Assembly: GCA_910579585.1 (NCBI GenBank)
Contig: CAJTVA010000012.1
Location: 1 to 34,721, forward strand
Source of the DNA: an uncultured Christensenella sp.
GTDB taxonomy: Bacteria; Bacillota; Clostridia; Christensenellales; Borkfalkiaceae
Direction: 5' to 3'
Length of the DNA stretch: 34,721 nucleotides
Below are positions 18,994 to 26,001 of the stretch, piece by piece (the first letter of the stretch is position 1; each line of letters starts with the position of its first letter). Position numbers and translations under genes: made by a program. Below the pieces are notes generated by a model. The model did not search any database. It was given only the letters and a program-made list of their open reading frames with translations, and was not told the origin of the DNA.

Positions 18994-19374
18994 ATGGACG
19001 ACTTAAAGCAAATGGCAAGAGCCGCTAAGAACAGACTGAAAAGCAATTACTGGACGGACTGTAAAGAAAACATAGAGAAAAACGCACAGGAAGCAAAGAA
19101 TAAAGGGCTCAGCGAAATCAAGGCTAAATCCACCTTTAAAAGCCGTGTCAAAAACGAAATCAGCGGCGAAAAGCAGGACGAGTTTTATCTCCGCGTAAAA
19201 TCGCTTTTGGACTCCGAGGGCGAGGTTTCCGACGCTATCGGCAGGCTTTGCGATAAAGAGTATTATTCCAAGCTTTCCTACGAGGAAAAGCAAAGATACA
19301 ATTTAGAGCTTTCGTCGAAATATTTGAACGCGCTTTCCCGTTACAGAAAAGAAAAAGAGATGGGGATAATTTAA
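18994..19374 (+). CDS. Unrecognised small, charged, helical protein
   Basis: I do not recognise this 126-residue protein. It has no membrane segment and no cysteine pairs. It is rich in Lys and Glu and reads as mostly alpha-helical, with a C-terminal helix containing SYEEKQRYNLELSSKYL. It occupies the place after rpsU where Bacillota often have yqeY, but it lacks the YqeY motifs. The GGAG at 18976-18979 is 14 bases before the ATG, which is long. An in-frame ATT at 18988 would be at the normal distance, and an in-frame stop at 18985 rules out anything earlier. Expression must come from read-through of the rpsU terminator or from an unseen promoter. Confidence 0.7.
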   Translation: MDDLKQMARAAKNRLKSNYWTDCKENIEKNAQEAKNKGLSEIKAKSTFKSRVKNEISGEKQDEFYLRVKSLLDSEGEVSDAIGRLCDKEYYSKLSYEEKQRYNLELSSKYLNALSRYRKEKEMGII

Positions 19375-19403
19375 TTGTATTCCCGCTGAAAATATGATAT
19401 AAT
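19375..19403 (+). promoter_or_regulatory. Extended -10 promoter for pcrA, apparently leaderless
   Basis: TTGTAT (19375-19380), a 17-base spacer and a perfect TATAAT (19398-19403) preceded by TG at 19395-19396. Seven bases downstream of the -10 lies the A of the pcrA ATG (19411), and there is no ribosome-binding sequence, so the message should start at or next to the start codon. Confidence 0.75.
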
Positions 19404-19410
19404 TCAAACT

Positions 19411-21717
19411 ATGGACGAACTCTTGAAAAACCTTAACGAAGAACAGCTTAAACCCGTTTGCGACACCGAAGGCGCGGTCCTCGTGCTTGCAGGCGCAGGC
19501 AGCGGAAAAACCCGCGTTTTAACTTCGCGTATAGCCCGTATTCTCGAACAGGGCAAAGCAAGTCTTTCCGAAATTCTCGCCATCACTTTCACAAACAAAG
19601 CCGCAGGCGAGATGAAAGAGCGTTTAAACCGAATGCTCGGCGACGGCGCGGGCGACAGTAAATGGATATGCACCATTCACTCTATGTGCGTAAAGATTTT
19701 AAGACAGTTCGCAGACAAAGCGGGCTTGAAGCCCAATTTTTCCATTTACAGCGAAACCGAGCGCGCAAACGTCATAAAAAAAGCCTTTCAGGAACTCGAT
19801 TTTGACGACGAAAAGCTTTTAAAAAGCGCAAAATATCATATCGGCAACGCAAAAATGCTCGGGCTGGACCCCGACGTTTACGGCAGAAAATTCCGCGACG
19901 AGCGCGGTATGGAAAACGTCGTGTTAATCTACGAAAAGTACGACAAACACCTCAGGGAAAACAACGCGCTCGACTTCGACGATTTATTGTTGGAAACTTT
20001 GCGCCTTTTATCGCGCGACGAAGAAACGCGTGACTATTTGTCGGATAAATTCAGGTACATACTTGTTGACGAGTTTCAGGATACCAACTCCGTACAGTAC
20101 AGGATAATAAAATTGCTCGCCGCGAAACACGGCAACCTGTTTGCGGTCGGTGACGACGACCAGTCCATTTACGGCTGGCGCGGCGCGGAAATAGACAATA
20201 TTTTGAAGTTCGATAAAGACTTCCCTAACGCAAAAATTTATAAATTAGAGCGCAACTACCGCTCGACGAAATCGATACTAAAACTTGCAAACTGCATTAT
20301 TAAGAATAATCTGAACCGCCGCGGCAAAGAGCTGTGGACGGAGGCGGGCGACGGCGAATCACCCGTTTACTTTCAGGCGGAAGAGGAAGCGGCGGAAGCC
20401 CTCTATGCGGCGCGGCTCATCTCCGAGGGAGTGGCACGCGGCAAAAGGTATTCAGACTTCGCCGTCCTTATGCGCATAAACGCGCTTACGCGTTCATACG
20501 AGCAGGAGTTCACGAAATACGGTATTCCGTACAAGGTTTTCGGCGGCTTCAAGTTCTTCGAGAGAAAGGAAATTAAGGATATTCTCGCGTACTTGCGCAT
20601 TATCTCCAACCCGTATGACGGCGAAGCTATTGAAAGAATTATCAACGTTCCGAAGCGCGGTATAGGCGGCAGAACCGTACAGATTATGTACGATTACGCG
20701 CAGAGCACGGGACTGACCCTCTACGACGCCGCAATCGACTGCGAACAGCTTCCTCTGCCGCGCGGCGCCAAGGACAAAATAAAGGCTTTTGCAACGCTTA
20801 TAAAAGGTCTGATTTTCGCGGCGGTGGATACGCCCGTCGCACAGCTCGTGCGTGACGTAATCAACCAAACGGACTTGCGCTCCGCCTACGACGACGGAAC
20901 GGACGACGGAGATAGTAAGCTCGCCAACATCGACGAATTTATTGCGTCGGTCGACGACTTTTCCCGCCTAAACCCTACCGCGACGCTCGACGAATATTTA
21001 AATCAGGTAACGCTTTCTTCCGACCTCGACCAGATGGACGACGGCGATTTCGTTTCCCTTGCCACAATTCACGCGGTAAAGGGGCTGGAATTCCCCGTGG
21101 TGTTTATCTGCGGGCTCGAGGACGGAATTATGCCATCGTCACGGCTTTCGGAGGACGGCAGAAGCGAGGAAGAGGAGCGGCGGCTGATGTACGTCGCCAT
21201 AACCCGCGCAAAAGAAAGGCTGTATCTGACCCGCTCGAAATCGCGCTACCTATACGGGCACAGGGACTTGACGCGCCCCTCGCGATTTATCGCCGAACTT
21301 GCGCCCTGCCTCGGTTCGGCGGCGTACGAAAGGGACTATTATTCCGGCGGCATAAAGCGCGTCGGCAGTATTTACGGCGGCGCGTACGGTGGCACATATG
21401 GTGCGAATAACGGCGGAAATTACGTTGAAAGCCGCTCTGCGGGCAAGGCGCTGTATTCGGAATACGACGAAAGCTCCGCAACGCAGAACGGAAGCTTCAA
21501 GGGCTTTTTCGGCGGAGTAAAGACGGGCGCGGCGCAAAACGGCGCGGCTTCGGGCGGCGCGGGCAAGTATTCTGTCGGAATGAAAGTCCGTCACCCGAAA
21601 TTCGGCGCAGGAATGGTCGTTGCGGTTAAAAACGAGGGCAAAATCATTAACGTCGCTTTTGACGGACAGGGCATAAAGGAGCTTTCCGCAACCCTCGCCC
21701 CGCTGACTATTCTTTAA
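19411..21717 (+). CDS. pcrA: UvrD/Rep-family 3'-5' DNA helicase PcrA
   Basis: A 768-residue superfamily 1A helicase acting in repair, replication restart and transcription-replication conflicts. Motifs in order: Walker A GAGSGKT (28-34), DEFQD (220-224), motif III QSIYGWRGAE, motif IV LERNYRST, motif V TIHAVKGLEFPVVFICGLEDGIMP, and motif VI RRLMYVAITRAKERL. A flexible Gly/Tyr/Asn-rich linker follows, and residues from about 718 form the Tudor-like C-terminal domain that binds RNA polymerase in PcrA proteins. The chosen start gives the normal N-terminus just ahead of Walker A. There is no Shine-Dalgarno site; see the promoter entry. ligA follows 46 bases downstream with no terminator, the common pcrA-ligA pairing. 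Confidence 0.97.
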   Translation: MDELLKNLNEEQLKPVCDTEGAVLVLAGAGSGKTRVLTSRIARILEQGKASLSEILAITFTNKAAGEMKERLNRMLGDGAGDSKWICTIHSMCVKILRQFADKAGLKPNFSIYSETERANVIKKAFQELDFDDEKLLKSAKYHIGNAKMLGLDPDVYGRKFRDERGMENVVLIYEKYDKHLRENNALDFDDLLLETLRLLSRDEETRDYLSDKFRYILVDEFQDTNSVQYRIIKLLAAKHGNLFAVGDDDQSIYGWRGAEIDNILKFDKDFPNAKIYKLERNYRSTKSILKLANCIIKNNLNRRGKELWTEAGDGESPVYFQAEEEAAEALYAARLISEGVARGKRYSDFAVLMRINALTRSYEQEFTKYGIPYKVFGGFKFFERKEIKDILAYLRIISNPYDGEAIERIINVPKRGIGGRTVQIMYDYAQSTGLTLYDAAIDCEQLPLPRGAKDKIKAFATLIKGLIFAAVDTPVAQLVRDVINQTDLRSAYDDGTDDGDSKLANIDEFIASVDDFSRLNPTATLDEYLNQVTLSSDLDQMDDGDFVSLATIHAVKGLEFPVVFICGLEDGIMPSSRLSEDGRSEEEERRLMYVAITRAKERLYLTRSKSRYLYGHRDLTRPSRFIAELAPCLGSAAYERDYYSGGIKRVGSIYGGAYGGTYGANNGGNYVESRSAGKALYSEYDESSATQNGSFKGFFGGVKTGAAQNGAASGGAGKYSVGMKVRHPKFGAGMVVAVKNEGKIINVAFDGQGIKELSATLAPLTIL

Positions 21718-21763
21718 CCAAATTTTACGTTATTTAAGGCATATATATGGGGCAATTTATAAA

Positions 21764-23716
21764 ATGAGCAGAGTAAGAGAGCTTATAGACCAACTTAATA
21801 AATGGGCTTACGAGTACTACGTTTTAGATAATCCGTCCGTTTCCGACAGGGAATACGACAGGCTTTACGACGAACTTAAAGCGCTTGAAGAAGAAACGGG
21901 AAAGGTCGAGTTCGACAGCCCGACTAAGCGCGTAGGCGGCGAACCTATTAAGGGATTTGAGAAACACACGCACATAGCAAGGCTTTACAGTCTGGATAAA
22001 TCGGTGACTTACGACGAGCTGGAAGCATTCTTTACACGCGTCGGAAAAGTTGCGTTAACCCCCGAATATACCGTAGAATACAAGTTCGACGGGCTTACAA
22101 TGTGCCTTACGTACGACAACGGGAAGTTTGTGCGGGCTACCACGCGCGGTAACGGCGTCGAGGGAGAGGACGTCACTGCGCAGTGCTTGACGATAAAATC
22201 TTTTCCGCTTACGATACCCTATAAAGGCACTTTGGAGGTGCAGGGAGAGGCGGTTATCCGTTTAAGCGTACTTGAAGAGTACAACAAAACCGCGAAAGAA
22301 CAGCTTAAAAACGCGCGGAACGCTGTTGCGGGAGCTATACGGAATCTCGACCCGAAAATTACCGCAGAGCGAAAGCCCGAAATTCTTTTTTATAACGTAA
22401 ATTATATGAGCGAGGGCGAGTTGGCTTCACAAGTTGCGCACTTCGATTTTTTAAAGGAGCAGGGTTTTAAGGTTTTCGGCTTTCTGCGCGTGTGCAAAGG
22501 CGCTGACGAGGTAAAAGCGGCAATCGAGGAAATCGAGGTCGAAAGAAAGAACCTTGACGTGCTTACCGACGGCGCGGTTATCAAGCTGAATTCCACGAAA
22601 GAGCGGTATATATTGGGGGCAACCGATAAATTTCCGCGCTGGGCAATGGCTTATAAGTTCGAGGCGGAAGAGAGCGTTACCACCGTAAACGAGGTGGTCT
22701 GGCAGGTCGGCAGAACGGGAAAATTGACTCCTCTTGCGCTTGTAGAGCCAGTAGAACTTGCGGGCGCGACTGTCAGAAAAGCGACTTTGAACAACTTCGG
22801 CGACCTTACGCGCAAAGATATAAAGATTGGCAGTAAGGTTTTAATTCGCCGCTCAAACGAAGTCATACCCGAAATTTTAGGCGCGGTGGAGCACGTTGAG
22901 GGCAGTTTGAACGTTGAAAAGCCCGAAAAATGCCCGTTTTGCGGCAATTTAGTGGAAGAAGTAGGCGCCAATTTGTTTTGCCCCAATAAATATTGTCCGC
23001 CGCGGGTGGTTGCGAAAGTCGAGCATTTTGCTTCGAAAGACGCAATGGACATAGAGGGGCTTTCGGAAAAGACGGCACAGCTTATGTACGACAATTTGGG
23101 GCTTAGAGAGTGCTCTGCGTTATACGGCTATACGGCGGAAGATTTGGGCGGATTAGATGGCTTTAAAGCTAAGAAAATCAATAATATGTTGGGGGCAATC
23201 GAAAAAAGCAAGAGCGTTTCCACAGAAAGATTTATATTTGCTTTGGGAATAGGCGGGGTAGGTAAAGTTGCCGCAAAGGACCTTGTAAAAGCGTTTAAAA
23301 GCCTTGAAAACCTTAAAAAAGCAACAAAAGAGGAGCTTGTAGAGCTAGAAAACGTGGGCGAGATTACCGCCGAAGCCATAGTCAACTGGTTTAGTGACGA
23401 AGAAAACACCGCCGAAATAGACAATCTGCTTGCGGCGGGGGTTAACCCGCAAACCGCGCAAAAAAGCGTTGTTTCAAGCATATTCGCAGGGCAATTCGTA
23501 GTGCTTACAGGTACTTTGCAGGAATTTAAGCGCAGTGAAGCGCAAAAGATTATAGAAGAAAACGGCGGCGAGTGCCAGAGTTCGGTGACGGCGAAAACGA
23601 CTTTGGTGGTTGCGGGCGACGCCGCGGGCAGTAAGCTTGAAAAGGCTAAAAAGCTTGGTATAAAGATAATAGACGAAGCCGCTTTCAAAGAGATGATTAC
23701 TCAAAATCAGGGGTAA
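21764..23716 (+). CDS. ligA: NAD+-dependent DNA ligase
   Basis: A 650-residue LigA that seals nicks in replication and repair using NAD+. Domains in order: the NMN-binding Ia domain with YYVLDNPSVSDREYDRLYDEL; the adenylation domain with the KxDG lysine at K107 (KFDG); an OB fold; a four-cysteine zinc finger (CPFC...FCPNKYC); helix-hairpin-helix repeats containing GIGGVGKVAAKDL; and a C-terminal BRCT domain (about 575-650, starting FAGQFVVLTG). The length is slightly below the usual ~665. No clear Shine-Dalgarno site precedes the ATG; the nearest G-rich stretch, GGGG, ends 11 bases upstream and is part of a sequence recurring after the ABC permease gene. Confidence 0.97.
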   Translation: MSRVRELIDQLNKWAYEYYVLDNPSVSDREYDRLYDELKALEEETGKVEFDSPTKRVGGEPIKGFEKHTHIARLYSLDKSVTYDELEAFFTRVGKVALTPEYTVEYKFDGLTMCLTYDNGKFVRATTRGNGVEGEDVTAQCLTIKSFPLTIPYKGTLEVQGEAVIRLSVLEEYNKTAKEQLKNARNAVAGAIRNLDPKITAERKPEILFYNVNYMSEGELASQVAHFDFLKEQGFKVFGFLRVCKGADEVKAAIEEIEVERKNLDVLTDGAVIKLNSTKERYILGATDKFPRWAMAYKFEAEESVTTVNEVVWQVGRTGKLTPLALVEPVELAGATVRKATLNNFGDLTRKDIKIGSKVLIRRSNEVIPEILGAVEHVEGSLNVEKPEKCPFCGNLVEEVGANLFCPNKYCPPRVVAKVEHFASKDAMDIEGLSEKTAQLMYDNLGLRECSALYGYTAEDLGGLDGFKAKKINNMLGAIEKSKSVSTERFIFALGIGGVGKVAAKDLVKAFKSLENLKKATKEELVELENVGEITAEAIVNWFSDEENTAEIDNLLAAGVNPQTAQKSVVSSIFAGQFVVLTGTLQEFKRSEAQKIIEENGGECQSSVTAKTTLVVAGDAAGSKLEKAKKLGIKIIDEAAFKEMITQNQG

Positions 23717-23812
23717 TTTTCACCAAATTTTCACAGAAAAACGGCATATTTTTGTGCCGAAATTTACACTATTTCACACAAATTCACCAAATTATCACAT
23801 AAATTTGCAACG

Positions 23813-23842
23813 AAAAAGGGGCGCAGTTGCGCCCCCTTTTTT
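23813..23842. terminator. Bidirectional intrinsic terminator between ligA and the LRR gene
   Basis: AAAAAGGGGCGCA, a 2-base loop, then TGCGCCCCCTTTTTT, with one bulged C. T runs occur on both strands, so it can end both convergent transcripts. The preceding 95 bases after ligA hold no gene, only three TCACANAAA repeats and a CGGCA-N8-TGCCG hairpin. Confidence 0.9.
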
Positions 23843-23851
23843 AGTTGAAGA

Positions 23852-25603
23852 TTAATATTTTGTAACCGTGCCGTTTTTGGTAATTTCGCCGTCAGTGCAG
23901 TAAATTGTGTAGTTGCCTGTGTTGGTGTTCCATTCGTAAGTATTTATTGATATTTTGTTCCATTGTTCTATTGTTCCAATAAAAGTTATATTTGTAAGTG
24001 AAGAGCAATTACTGAAGGTAAGGCCATCAATATCAGTAATGCTTTCGGGAATGGTTATGCTTGTAAGCGAAGAGCAGTTGTAAAATGTCCCCCATCCGAT
24101 AGAAGGTACGCCGTTTGGTAAGATTATGTCGGTAAGTGAAGAGCAATTGGTAAATGATTCTTCACTGATAAAAATAACGCTATTAGGAATGATTATGCTT
24201 GTAAGTGAAGTGCAATCTGTAAATGCGCTTACTATGCCTTTTGTATCATTACGCAAAGTTACTTGGGTTGCATTTTTATCGCAACCGATTGCCCATTTGC
24301 CTAAATACTGTACATTGTTTTCTGTTTGCGTTTTTAGCGAAGTGCAACCGGAGAATGCATACCCCTTGATAGAAATAACACTTTCCGGTATTTCTATATT
24401 TGTAAGTGAAGAGCAATTCTCAAATGCACCGTTGCCAATTGAAGTAACACTGTTTGGAATCGTAATGCTTGTAAGTTTGCCGCAACCGCTGAACGCCGCC
24501 CCCCCGATTGAAGTAACGCCGTACGGGATAGTTATATTTGTAAGTTCGCCGCAACCGCTGAATGTCGCCGTCCCAATTGAAGTAACATTGTTCGGAATAT
24601 TTATACTTGTAAGAGAGCAACCGTCAAACGCAAAATCACCTATATAAGTAACACTGTCCGGAATAGTTGCAATTGTAAGTGAAGAGCAATATTCGAATGC
24701 AGATTCGCCAATTGAAGTAACACTGTCGGGGATAATTATGCCATTAAGAGAACCGTATTTGAACGCACCACCTTTGATAGAAGTTACGGGAAGTCCTTCG
24801 TGTGTTTGGGGAATACGAATAATTTTTCCCGTAGCACTGCCAATACCGGCAACCGCATAGCCGGATTTATCTGTATTAAGCACCATTCGAAGTCCGCTTG
24901 TTGCAACCAACGGAATACCGCAAATATTACACTCGTTGTCGCCCGTATGTTCTGCTGTATCCGTCTTGTCGCCACAAATCTCACAATACTTCCAGTGTTT
25001 ATCAATGCCGTAGCTGTAAGACGTACTGTAATTATGGGGTAATTTACTAATAGGTTGGCTATCTTCTTCCCCGCAAACGGTACATATATACGTTTTACTA
25101 CCCTCTTCAGTGCAGGTTGCTTCTTTCGCAACTGTCCATTCGCCCGAATGCCCGAGGGCGGGGGTTACGTCGCGTTCGGTAACGCTACAAGCGCAGGTGC
25201 GGGTCCTTATACCGTCAGACGTGCAAGTTGCTTCGCTTACGGTTTTCCACTCTCCGTATTCGTGCTGGTGGTCTTTCGAAATGTAGATTTCTTTCATACC
25301 GCCGCCCATATCAATGCTGAGAACGCCGTTTTCAACCGTTCCCTCGGCAAGAACTTCGTTTTCACCGAACAATGTTACGTAAAGCCTTATTCTGTTTTCT
25401 TCAGTTTTATAAGTGCCCTTTACACCGTCGTCGTCTTCCCAATTGCCGGATTCTAATTTGAAATAAAGGCTTTCGTCAAGCGTCCCGTCGTATTTGACTT
25501 TATAGTATGTGCCGTTTATGCCGCCGCCGCAAGCAGTGAAAGCAAGGGCAAAGGTCAATGTTGCAATAATTGCAAGCAGGGTTATGAGAAGTTTACGTTT
25601 CAT
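23852..25603 (-). CDS. BspA-like leucine-rich-repeat lipoprotein
   Basis: A 583-residue surface protein. A lipoprotein signal peptide ends in FTAC with the acylated cysteine at C25. Next comes a beta-rich domain (about 30-110) like those that report on small-molecule or polymer binding, then Cys-rich repeats of the ATCT-x2-G / CxxC type (about 125-235). About ten LRR_5 repeats follow (about 240-545) with the unit SLTSITIPNSVTSIGNGAFENC. LRR_5/BspA proteins are thought to bind host or bacterial surface partners. GAGGTG lies five bases before the ATG. The upstream region carries a terminator hairpin and a long palindrome, which suggests controlled expression. Confidence 0.9.
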   Translation of the reverse strand: MKRKLLITLLAIIATLTFALAFTACGGGINGTYYKVKYDGTLDESLYFKLESGNWEDDDGVKGTYKTEENRIRLYVTLFGENEVLAEGTVENGVLSIDMGGGMKEIYISKDHQHEYGEWKTVSEATCTSDGIRTRTCACSVTERDVTPALGHSGEWTVAKEATCTEEGSKTYICTVCGEEDSQPISKLPHNYSTSYSYGIDKHWKYCEICGDKTDTAEHTGDNECNICGIPLVATSGLRMVLNTDKSGYAVAGIGSATGKIIRIPQTHEGLPVTSIKGGAFKYGSLNGIIIPDSVTSIGESAFEYCSSLTIATIPDSVTYIGDFAFDGCSLTSINIPNNVTSIGTATFSGCGELTNITIPYGVTSIGGAAFSGCGKLTSITIPNSVTSIGNGAFENCSSLTNIEIPESVISIKGYAFSGCTSLKTQTENNVQYLGKWAIGCDKNATQVTLRNDTKGIVSAFTDCTSLTSIIIPNSVIFISEESFTNCSSLTDIILPNGVPSIGWGTFYNCSSLTSITIPESITDIDGLTFSNCSSLTNITFIGTIEQWNKISINTYEWNTNTGNYTIYCTDGEITKNGTVTKY

Positions 25604-25632
25604 TTTTCACCTCGTTTGTTTTATTTACGGGC

Positions 25633-25662
25633 AAAAAATAAGGGCAACCGTTAAGGTTGCCC
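25633..25662 (-). terminator. Terminator hairpin in the leader of the LRR lipoprotein gene
   Basis: On the minus strand GGGCAACC (25662-25655), a 5-base loop and GGTTGCCC (25649-25642), then TTATTTTTT. It lies about 30 bases before the LRR start codon, downstream of both candidate promoters, so it is a likely attenuator. GTTAGGG, just upstream in the leader (25673-25679), can pair with CCTTAAC, which covers the end of the left arm and the loop, giving a possible antiterminator. Confidence 0.75.
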
Positions 25663-25721
25663 GCATAACGTACCCTAACAGTCGCCAAACAATTATCCTT
25701 ATTGCAAACGGAATTAATCCC

Positions 25722-25752
25722 ATTATAACACACAATGTATTAGGATATTCAA
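25722..25752 (-). promoter_or_regulatory. Possible promoter for the LRR lipoprotein gene
   Basis: On the minus strand TTGAAT (25752-25747), a 19-base spacer and TATAAT (25727-25722) preceded by TG as an extended -10. It would give a leader of about 110 bases that includes the terminator hairpin at 25633-25662. It lies inside the palindromic element, so part of the match may reflect the repeat. Confidence 0.5.
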
Positions 25753-25808
25753 GGATACGAATATGCCATTAACATTATGTGTGGCAATGGAATTGTTATG
25801 TAATGGGG

Positions 25809-25830
25809 AAAAAAGGGTATAAAAATACCC
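25809..25830 (-). terminator. Short intrinsic terminator inside the palindromic element
   Basis: On the minus strand GGGTAT-TTTT-ATACCC followed by TTTTTT. With the promoter at 25861-25889 it would end a transcript of only about 45 bases, so it may define a tiny RNA or a first attenuation step. Confidence 0.65.
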
Positions 25831-25860
25831 CGTCTGCAATTTAATTGTTTGGCAATTGAA

Positions 25861-25889
25861 ATGGTAGCATATACTAAGCGAATTGTCAA
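25861..25889 (-). promoter_or_regulatory. Minus-strand sigma-A type promoter at the edge of the palindrome
   Basis: TTGACA (25889-25884, perfect), a 17-base spacer and TACCAT (25866-25861). It reads into the palindrome towards the LRR gene. It lies about 50 bases from the divergent topoisomerase promoter. Confidence 0.65.
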
Positions 25890-25939
25890 GGGAAAGCGCG
25901 TGATTATATAATTGTAAGGTAATTTTTTACAATTTGTAC

Positions 25940-25968
25940 TTTACATTGGGCACAAAATATGGTATAAT
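25940..25968 (+). promoter_or_regulatory. Promoter of the topoisomerase operon
   Basis: TTTACA (25940-25945), a 17-base spacer and TATAAT (25963-25968) preceded by TG, an extended -10. The start would be near 25975, leaving a leader of about 27 bases with only a weak ribosome site (AAAGGGT) before the ATG. Confidence 0.85.
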
Positions 25969-26001
25969 TTTACAGTTATTTATCACTATAAAGGGTATTG
26001 T

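Larger units (their letters stand above)
25663..25874. repeat. ~210-bp imperfect palindrome (MITE-like or structured leader)
   Basis: Nested inverted blocks pair across the whole region. GCCAAACAATTA (25684-25695) matches 25842-25853 exactly. ATTGCAAACGG (25701-25711) matches 25830-25840 at 10 of 11 bases. CCCATTATAACA (25719-25730) matches 25794-25807 with a 2-base gap. ATATTC (25745-25750) and GAATAT (25759-25764) flank the centre. Outside the 12-bp block the arms still share TACC-N-T spacing. The right arm carries an extra small hairpin. There is no open reading frame. It could be a non-autonomous mobile element or a folded RNA leader for the LRR gene. Confidence 0.75.

Noticed and set aside
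23719..23805. DnaA boxes or an origin near ligA and the topoisomerase genes
   Set aside because: The TTATCACA-like words do not match TTATCCACA, and dnaA, dnaN and recF are absent.
24126..24647. Plus-strand reading frame of 173 codons with repeated SEEQ and SVPQP-like segments
   Set aside because: It mirrors the LRR repeats on the other strand; periodicity comes from the repeat and the minus-strand gene has the signal peptide and ribosome site.
24420..24720. CRISPR-like array from evenly spaced repeats
   Set aside because: The ~69-base period is the 23-residue leucine-rich repeat of the lipoprotein, in frame and diverged.
25604..25860. T-box or known metabolite riboswitch in the LRR leader
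   Set aside because: The T-box core and the c-di-GMP and preQ1 cores I looked for are not present; only hairpins and an inverted repeat are seen.
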